NCBI GenBank assembly: GCA_009780765.1
Contig: WQZK01000060.1
Coordinates: 1-9,046, forward strand
Direction of reading: 5' to 3'
Length of the DNA stretch: 9,046 nt
Source of the DNA: Defluviitaleaceae bacterium
GTDB taxonomy: Bacteria; Bacillota; Clostridia; Lachnospirales; UBA5962
Position numbers and translations under genes: made by a program. Below the pieces are notes generated by a model that did not search any database, had not been told where the DNA came from, and worked only from the letters and a program-made list of their open reading frames with translations. The first letter of the stretch is position 1. The number at the start of each line of letters is the position of its first letter. Shown in pieces: positions 5,300 to 9,046 of the stretch.

Positions 5300-6958
5300 T
5301 TACGAAATCATACATTGTACAGGGCGAACAAAGTTCACCCCTACATTATGGTCATCAATTACTAATGATGTACTTTTAAAGTTAGTTCTAAATACTCCGT
5401 CATGGAAACCTATTACCTCAAACTCTTCTCCACCAATAGTAATTATTTTAGGGATAACTACATCAATTATATTCTCGTCAATCCCTATAACTGTAGCTGT
5501 TTCTTCTTCCATGTCTACAAAGAAATGAATACCATCAACGGTTGCATACATTCCTGTAATCTCGTAGTCTGCATAAAGATACGAGTTCATAAAAATGGCA
5601 ACTAACCCAAAATAGATAAAAAGCCCTGTAATATCTTTTACAGTTGTAATGATTGGTGCAGAAGCGGCCGCTTGGTCAAATTTAAGTTTCATAGTAACAA
5701 AAGGTGTTAAAAAACCAAGGGTTGCAGCAAGCGTCATCGTTAAAGTAAGAGCAAGACCAACAACAAGTGCAAGCATTGGAAAATCTAACCACACTAATAT
5801 AGCTACAGCAGCTAATGCACCTGAAATTAAACCAATAGTAAGACCAACCATTAACTCTTTAAGAAAAGGCTTAGCAAAGTTTTTTACACTAATATGCCCC
5901 AAAACCACACCGCGAGCAAATACAGTTGAAGATTGTGAACCAATACTGCCGCCCATATCTAAAATTACTGGAATAAAAAATGCTACAACAACCACTGCTT
6001 CTAGCACTTCTTCAAAACCTTCAATAATAAATCCTGCGGCTATACCGCCAACAAGGGCTATTAGTAAAAATGGTAACCTTACAAGCCATATTCTTGGCAA
6101 GCTTCCTTTAGTTAGAACCCTGCTACGGTCTGTTTCTTTACCAGCCACATCTAAAAGCCCAGCCGCATCCATAATATCTTCCGTGGCTTCTTCTTCTAAA
6201 ACGTCCATAGCATCATCTACAGTTACTATGCCAACCAAACGGTCTTCTTTATCAACTACTGGAACCGCAAGCAGATTTAAGCGTTGTAAGAGCCTCGCTA
6301 CCTCTTCTTGGTCGGTATCAGTTGAAACATGAGCAACAACTTTCTGCATCACACTTTCAACTTTTTTGGCTGGGTCGGCAATCCAAAGATCTCTAAGAGA
6401 AACTACACCCTCTAGTTTTCTTGCATCGTCTGTTATATAAATTGTATAAATTGTTTCTTTTTCTTTTGCCAGTTCTCTTATTTTTTCAAGTGCATCTGAA
6501 ACTGTTAGGCTTCTGCTAACACGCACGTATTCTGGCGTCATAATACGCCCTGCTGTTTCTGATTTGTATCCCATAAGCAAATTAGTCATTTCGCGCTCGT
6601 CAGGAGATAAAGCCAACAACATCTTTTTCGTAAATGTTGCCGGAAGTTCATCCAAAAGCCTAACACGCTCATCTGGCTCAAGCTCCTCAATAATGCTTAT
6701 TGCCACTTCCTCAGTAAAAGAGCGAATAAGCTTTTCTTGATTAACTGTGTCGAGTCTTTCAAAAATAAATAATGCTTTCTCTTTTGATAATAAACGATAT
6801 ACAATTGCCTGATTTTCAAGCGATAATTCCTCAATCATGTCTAATATATCAACTTCACTCGTACTGTTTAGTAGCGTTTTTAAAGAAGCCATATCTTTTG
6901 ATTTAATGCTTTCTAAAACAACCTTATTAAAATTTTCGATTTTATTTTCTTTACTCAT
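5300..6958 (-). CDS. mgtE: MgtE-type magnesium transporter with extra C-terminal domain
   Basis: MgtE is a Mg2+ channel gated by its own cytosolic Mg2+-binding domains. The order is clear: superhelical N-domain (about 20-125), two CBS domains (about 137-195 and 200-258), the plug helix (about 260-282) and five membrane helices between 285 and 458, including the signature GGSIGSQSSTVFARG (336-350) and a TM5 with TVKDITGLFIYFG (439-451) whose Asp matches the pore-lining Mg2+ site. ATG 6958 has GGAGG 9 nt upstream. Typical MgtE proteins end soon after TM5 at about 450 aa; this one continues for about 90 residues (462-552) in a BspA-like leucine-rich-repeat style (DVVIP..I..GGEEFEVIGFHDGVF....STSLVI). 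With the N-terminus inside and five helices, this tail should lie outside the cell. The last residues are encoded by a palindrome. The M-box upstream fits Mg2+ control. Confidence 0.95.
   Translation of the reverse strand: MSKENKIENFNKVVLESIKSKDMASLKTLLNSTSEVDILDMIEELSLENQAIVYRLLSKEKALFIFERLDTVNQEKLIRSFTEEVAISIIEELEPDERVRLLDELPATFTKKMLLALSPDEREMTNLLMGYKSETAGRIMTPEYVRVSRSLTVSDALEKIRELAKEKETIYTIYITDDARKLEGVVSLRDLWIADPAKKVESVMQKVVAHVSTDTDQEEVARLLQRLNLLAVPVVDKEDRLVGIVTVDDAMDVLEEEATEDIMDAAGLLDVAGKETDRSRVLTKGSLPRIWLVRLPFLLIALVGGIAAGFIIEGFEEVLEAVVVVAFFIPVILDMGGSIGSQSSTVFARGVVLGHISVKNFAKPFLKELMVGLTIGLISGALAAVAILVWLDFPMLALVVGLALTLTMTLAATLGFLTPFVTMKLKFDQAAASAPIITTVKDITGLFIYFGLVAIFMNSYLYADYEITGMYATVDGIHFFVDMEEETATVIGIDENIIDVVIPKIITIGGEEFEVIGFHDGVFRTNFKSTSLVIDDHNVGVNFVRPVQCMIS
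5316..5345. repeat. REP-like palindrome inside the 3' end of mgtE
   Basis: TGTACAGGGCGAAC (5316-5329), a 3-nt AAA loop and GTTCACCCCTACA (5333-5345) form a near-perfect, GC-rich hairpin. It encodes roughly residues GVNFVRPVQC of MgtE, immediately before the stop. Palindromes of this kind (GTAGGGGcGAAC type) look like dispersed elements, and this one probably inserted into and shortened the reading frame. It may also act as a 3' mRNA hairpin between mgtE and the GNAT gene. Confidence 0.5.
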
Positions 6959-6967
6959 TTCTTTATA

Positions 6968-6992
6968 CCTCCATCACTTAAGTTTTAAGCGA
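6968..6992 (-). promoter_or_regulatory. Hairpin directly upstream of, and touching, the mgtE ribosome binding site
   Basis: On the minus strand CATCGCTTAA and TTAAGTGATG form a 10-bp stem (one mismatch) with a short loop, and the GGAGG of mgtE begins in its last base. The stop codon of the small ORF lies just before the stem. A ribosome finishing the small ORF would cover or melt it, so translation of the small ORF and mgtE may be coupled. Its sequence parallels the terminator hairpin before speD. Confidence 0.5.
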
Positions 6993-6995
6993 TGA

Positions 6996-7112
6996 TTAGA
7001 AATAATAAAAGCACAATATATGCATGGCGTGGAAAACCAAGCACCCTTGAAATAGCATATTTCTATTTAAATCATCACTTATATATTGTTTATAACTACC
7101 CTCCGGGTCCAA
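6996..7112 (-). CDS. Small leader ORF (38 aa) upstream of mgtE, homologous to the one before speD
   Basis: A 38-codon ORF with a TTG start (7112-7110) and GGAGG (7125-7121) 8 nt upstream. The peptide starts (M)DPEGSYKQY, has LNRNM in the middle, and ends in a hydrophobic stretch around VFHAMHILCFYYF. It lines up with the 40-aa ORF before speD: D-x-(D/E)-G-S-Y at the start, LN(K/R), then a Gly and a Phe/His pattern. It lies after the attenuator terminator and ends next to the hairpin before the mgtE SD, 37 nt before the mgtE start codon. The acidic and proline N-terminus (D-P-E) recalls the Mg2+-responsive leader peptide MgtL of enterobacteria (MEPDPT...), though no homology is claimed. It is either a leader peptide that senses Mg2+ by translation, or a small membrane protein. 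Confidence 0.62.
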   Translation of the reverse strand: MDPEGSYKQYISDDLNRNMLFQGCLVFHAMHILCFYYF

Positions 7113-7126
7113 GTTTACCACCTCCA

Positions 7127-7171
7127 AAAAATAAAAAAACTTCTGCCACCATCTCTAACGGTAAACAGAAG
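7127..7171 (-). terminator. Attenuator terminator in the mgtE leader
   Basis: On the minus strand CTTCTGTTTACC (7171-7160) pairs with GGTGGCAGAAG (7150-7140), followed by TTTTTTTATTTTTT. Its 5' arm overlaps a competing perfect hairpin GAAGA-TATA-TCTTC (7181-7168). Both structures, and the loop-flank GATGGTGGCAGA, recur in the speD leader. It is the natural expression platform for the M-box upstream, although more than 180 nt of extra sequence separate the two. Confidence 0.75.
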
Positions 7172-7257
7172 ATATATCTTCACAAACATAACCTCACCTA
7201 TAAAATTATAGCCGAAGTATATTACATTCACCGTTTCAAGCTTTAGCTTCACAGGGC

Positions 7258-7369
7258 TCAGAAATTTTGTTTCACAAAACCGGCTAACGCCGCCAGACTT
7301 CTTTCTGGTTCGTTCAGAAATTTTGCTTTGCAAAATCGGCTAACGCCGTCGGACTTCTTTCCGATTCGT
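7258..7369 (-). repeat. Tandem duplication, two 56-bp structured units
   Basis: Unit A (7258-7313) and unit B (7314-7369) are direct repeats with an exact 56-bp period and eight differences. Each unit folds on the minus strand into three small hairpins: CCAG/CTGG (TCGG/CCGA in B), an invariant CGGC-GTTA-GCCG, and TTTTGT/ACAAAA (TTTTGC/GCAAAA in B). Six of the eight differences form three compensatory pairs, so the stems are conserved while the sequence changes. Unit B overlaps the 3' end of the M-box aptamer. The array separates the aptamer from its terminator. It contains no spacers and is not CRISPR. Confidence 0.8.
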
Positions 7370-7488
7370 AATGCAATTACATTATTCCATGCCTTGATTC
7401 GACATGGACTGTTGACCAACTCATCGTGTCTCCACGATTTTGCGGCAGTAACCCGTATCCCTGTGGTAGCCTCACCTACCGAAATGTT
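7355..7488 (-). promoter_or_regulatory. M-box (ykoK-type) Mg2+ riboswitch aptamer
   Basis: Read on the minus strand, the hallmark parts of the M-box appear in order: GGTGAGGC (7476-7469), GGATACGGG, TTACTGCCGCAAAA, the hairpin ATCGTG-GAGA-CACGAT, then GGTCAACAG (7417-7409), and a 3' block ending ATTACGAATCGGAAAG. A closing helix can form between TTTCGGT near 7484 and ATCGGAAA near 7363. The class binds Mg2+ and stops transcription when Mg2+ is plentiful, which fits mgtE downstream. The assignment rests on recall of the consensus, not on a covariance search. The 3' edge is uncertain because it runs into the 56-bp repeat. Confidence 0.78.
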
Positions 7489-7537
7489 CTTATATTTATA
7501 TAAGATTGCAATACATAGCAAAATATGCTACTAATTC

Positions 7538-7566
7538 AGTATACACGACTATTTTCGCTTTGTCAA
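7538..7566 (-). promoter_or_regulatory. Housekeeping promoter for the M-box/mgtE transcript
   Basis: TTGACA (7566-7561), a 17-nt spacer and TATACT (7543-7538) on the minus strand. Transcription would start near 7530, about 45 nt before the M-box. It is nearly identical to the speD-leader promoter in -35, spacer and -10. Confidence 0.82.
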
Positions 7567-7662
7567 CCCATTTTTATTATCTACACTAAATGAATGCCCT
7601 GTTTTGCGAGGCTTCTTTGCCGTAACACACAAACTCTAAGTTACATACAATAACATTATGAG

Positions 7663-7686
7663 AGCTACATACAACTACTTGTAGCT
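7663..7686 (+). promoter_or_regulatory. Hairpin just upstream of the mntP-like gene
   Basis: AGCTAC (7663-7668) and GTAGCT (7681-7686) form an inverted repeat, with a smaller competing CTAC-TT-GTAG inside. It ends 5 nt before the AGGAGGAG ribosome binding site. It may be a regulator-binding site or an mRNA hairpin. I do not see a yybP-ykoY Mn2+ riboswitch or a convincing promoter in 7567-7709. Confidence 0.3.
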
Positions 7687-7709
7687 GTGCTAGGAGGAGA
7701 TTAATCGTT

Positions 7710-8276
7710 ATGTTTATGCCAGTTATTTCTGGACTTATTGTTTCAGTAGATGCGTTTTTCATCGGACTCTCGCTTGGTTTGCAAAAAAGATGTAAATTTT
7801 TATACCTTGCTATAATTAACACCTTTCTTTTTGTGCTTTGTATTCTTGGATTTTTAATTACAGGTCGCATTTATGAGCTAATACCATTTGAACCAGACTA
7901 TATTGTAGGATTTGCGTTTATTTTTTTGGGACTTTGGACGATTTTGTATTATTTTATATCTGAACATATCAAAAAATACAAAAAAAATATTGAAGAAAAA
8001 AATATTTCACTCAAGGCAATTATACTTGTAGGGTTAGTAATGAGTATCGAGGCAATGATGATAACTATGGGTATTACCTTTATTTTTCTTCCAAACTCAT
8101 CTTTCATTATTCCTATCACTGTTGCACTTGCACATTTTGGATATTCAGCATTTTCATTTTATTTATCTAGAACTAAATATACAAAAAAAATCCCAATTGC
8201 TCTAAGCCATATTATTTCTGGGCTGGCACTAATTATATATGGGCTAATGGCACTTTTTGTAGAACTTAGTATATAA
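7710..8276 (+). CDS. MntP-family (DUF204) putative manganese efflux pump
   Basis: A 188-aa protein with six hydrophobic segments (about 3-22, 32-52, 63-84, 102-124, 131-152, 163-184), the usual size and topology of MntP-type Mn2+ exporters, which are two repeats of three helices. The first repeat carries the signature VSVDAFFIGLSLGL (11-24) with Asp14. The second has SIEAMMITMGI (112-122), where the usual Asp is replaced by Glu114. A Lys/Glu-rich cytoplasmic loop (86-101) joins the repeats. ATG 7710 follows AGGAGGAG by about 10 nt. The sporulation protein YtaF belongs to the same superfamily and is an alternative name. The gene is alone on this strand and ends at a strong terminator. Lying next to mgtE, it suggests divalent-metal balance, but no shared control is visible. 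Confidence 0.85.
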   Translation: MFMPVISGLIVSVDAFFIGLSLGLQKRCKFLYLAIINTFLFVLCILGFLITGRIYELIPFEPDYIVGFAFIFLGLWTILYYFISEHIKKYKKNIEEKNISLKAIILVGLVMSIEAMMITMGITFIFLPNSSFIIPITVALAHFGYSAFSFYLSRTKYTKKIPIALSHIISGLALIIYGLMALFVELSI

Positions 8277-8277
8277 T

Positions 8278-8320
8278 CATAAAAATGCTACCAGTCAATA
8301 AATCTGATAGCATTTTTATG
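8278..8320. terminator. Bidirectional terminator between convergent genes
   Basis: CATAAAAATGCTA-CCAG (8278-8294) and CTGATAGCATTTTTATG (8304-8320) form a long stem with one bulge and a 9-nt loop. A-rich and T-rich arms flank the core, so it can end transcripts from both the mntP-like gene (plus) and the GNAT gene (minus). Confidence 0.85.
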
Positions 8321-8346
8321 TTTAACAATGATATTAACTTTATTTT

Positions 8347-9046
8347 TTATCCAATAATTGCATATGATACAAATTTCTTTTCAAGCTGGTATCCTAGCTT
8401 TTCTGCCAGATAACAAGATTCGCCACAATCTGCACTCCAGTTTGGAAATATTCCTCTGCGTAGACATTCTAAAATTAAACTTGCGGCACAAGCCGTTGCA
8501 ATTCCCTTACGTTGGTGATTTTCTACCGTATCTATTTGTATATCAATAGCTCCATCACTATACACATATGGAGAAGCAGCACAAACTGGCGTACCCTCAT
8601 ACAACACAACAAAACCAATGCCATACTTTTGAAATTCTGCAAAAGAAGAAAATTGTGAACAATGGTTATCTGCCCACTCTAGCGTTGGTAAATATCTAAA
8701 CATTGCTTCATCTATTTGTTTGACCTCATAACCTTTAGGCAGGGCTTGGATATACGACTGCAGCCTTGCTCTGCCAAACAGACTTGAGTCTCTCTTAAAT
8801 TGAAAGCGTGTAAATTTATAGATTCTATCTGCAAGCTCCTCTTCTACAATTTTATGCCATGTTTCACTATTTACTTGTAACTCAAACTCTTTTGGAGTCT
8901 GGTGCAAAAGTTCTCGTGCTTGCGGTGAATTTGCATCACCTGCAACATAACAAAATCCTACTGAAATAATCTTTGCAACTGTTGGCACATCTTCATCATC
9001 TGCCCAAACTTCTCCAATATGCCCTTGTAAACATGATAATATTCCT
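8347..9046 (-). CDS. GNAT acetyltransferase (longer GNAT_acetyltran type), 5' end beyond the window
   Basis: The frame is open to the right edge, so only the C-terminal 232 residues are seen. A GTG at 8988 could be taken as a start, but the upstream codons continue as in-frame protein (ILSCLQGHIGEVWADDEDVP), and no SD precedes that GTG, so the true start is outside. The C-terminus holds the acetyl-CoA fold: CAASPYVYSDGAIDIQIDT, then ENHQRKGIATACAASLILEC, where QRKGIA is the pyrophosphate loop, and a final SADCGESCYLAEKLGYQLEK. This pattern and the long N-terminal region resemble the GNAT_acetyltran (PF12746-type) group rather than short GNATs. The substrate is unknown. It is not similar enough to the GNAT at 4725-5258 to be a recent duplicate. 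Confidence 0.88.
   Translation of the reverse strand, partial: GILSCLQGHIGEVWADDEDVPTVAKIISVGFCYVAGDANSPQARELLHQTPKEFELQVNSETWHKIVEEELADRIYKFTRFQFKRDSSLFGRARLQSYIQALPKGYEVKQIDEAMFRYLPTLEWADNHCSQFSSFAEFQKYGIGFVVLYEGTPVCAASPYVYSDGAIDIQIDTVENHQRKGIATACAASLILECLRRGIFPNWSADCGESCYLAEKLGYQLEKKFVSYAIIG

Noticed and set aside
5649..6332. 227-codon plus-strand open frame inside mgtE
   Set aside because: It is antisense to the conserved CBS and membrane parts of MgtE, is Ser/Thr/Pro/Lys-rich as expected for a shadow frame, and has no SD or known domain.
7258..7369. CRISPR-like repeats
   Set aside because: Only two directly adjoining units with no spacers and no cas genes.
7115..7521. Minus-strand open frames across the M-box and repeats
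   Set aside because: They follow structured RNA; the 56-bp repeats and terminator explain the sequence better than protein coding.
7567..7709. yybP-ykoY Mn2+ riboswitch before the mntP-like gene
   Set aside because: The conserved core of that class is not visible; only a short hairpin is present.
8347..8988. Complete 213-aa GNAT starting at GTG 8988
   Set aside because: The frame continues upstream to the edge with protein-like sequence, and there is no SD before the GTG; the gene is cut by the window.

Overview
The window looks like chromosomal DNA of a low-GC anaerobic Firmicute, most likely a clostridium. It has strong GGAGG-type ribosome binding sites, GTG and TTG starts, an M-box Mg2+ riboswitch, U-tract terminators, and clostridial gene types: SpeD with an Orn/Lys/Arg decarboxylase, an MgtE transporter, an MntP-type manganese pump, and a Rad3/DinG-like iron-sulfur helicase with a nuclease-like N-terminus. 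The genus cannot be told from the sequence.

Layout from left to right. (1) Positions 1-1474, minus strand: a polyamine operon, speD followed by an Orn/Lys/Arg decarboxylase that runs off the left edge. (2) Positions 1475-2037, minus strand: an unusually long leader for that operon. In transcription order it holds a consensus promoter, a terminator with a competing hairpin, a 40-codon small ORF, three abutting hairpins and a second terminator just before speD. (3) Positions 2102-4674, plus strand: a helicase gene with its own promoter and a palindromic MITE-like element between promoter and start codon. (4) Positions 4725-7566, minus strand: an M-box leader, a 38-codon small ORF, mgtE and a GNAT acetyltransferase gene, probably one transcript. 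(5) Positions 7710-8276, plus strand: an MntP-like manganese exporter gene, ending at a terminator shared with (6), a second GNAT gene (minus strand) that runs off the right edge.

The most notable point is that the speD leader and the mgtE leader are relatives. They share nearly the same promoter, the same 5' leader start, the same attenuator (terminator plus competing hairpin), a homologous small peptide starting D-(L/P)-(D/E)-G-S-Y, and a similar hairpin just before the main gene. The mgtE copy also has a recognisable M-box aptamer; the speD copy lacks its core. Mg2+ and polyamines both neutralise RNA and ribosome charge, so this could be a module that co-regulates Mg2+ uptake and polyamine synthesis. 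That is an inference; only the sequence sharing is seen directly.

Other unusual points are a 56-bp tandem duplication beside the M-box whose two copies differ mostly by compensatory base changes, an MgtE with an extra roughly 90-residue C-terminus resembling BspA-type leucine-rich repeats and ending in a palindrome-encoded tail, and several palindromic elements between or inside genes.
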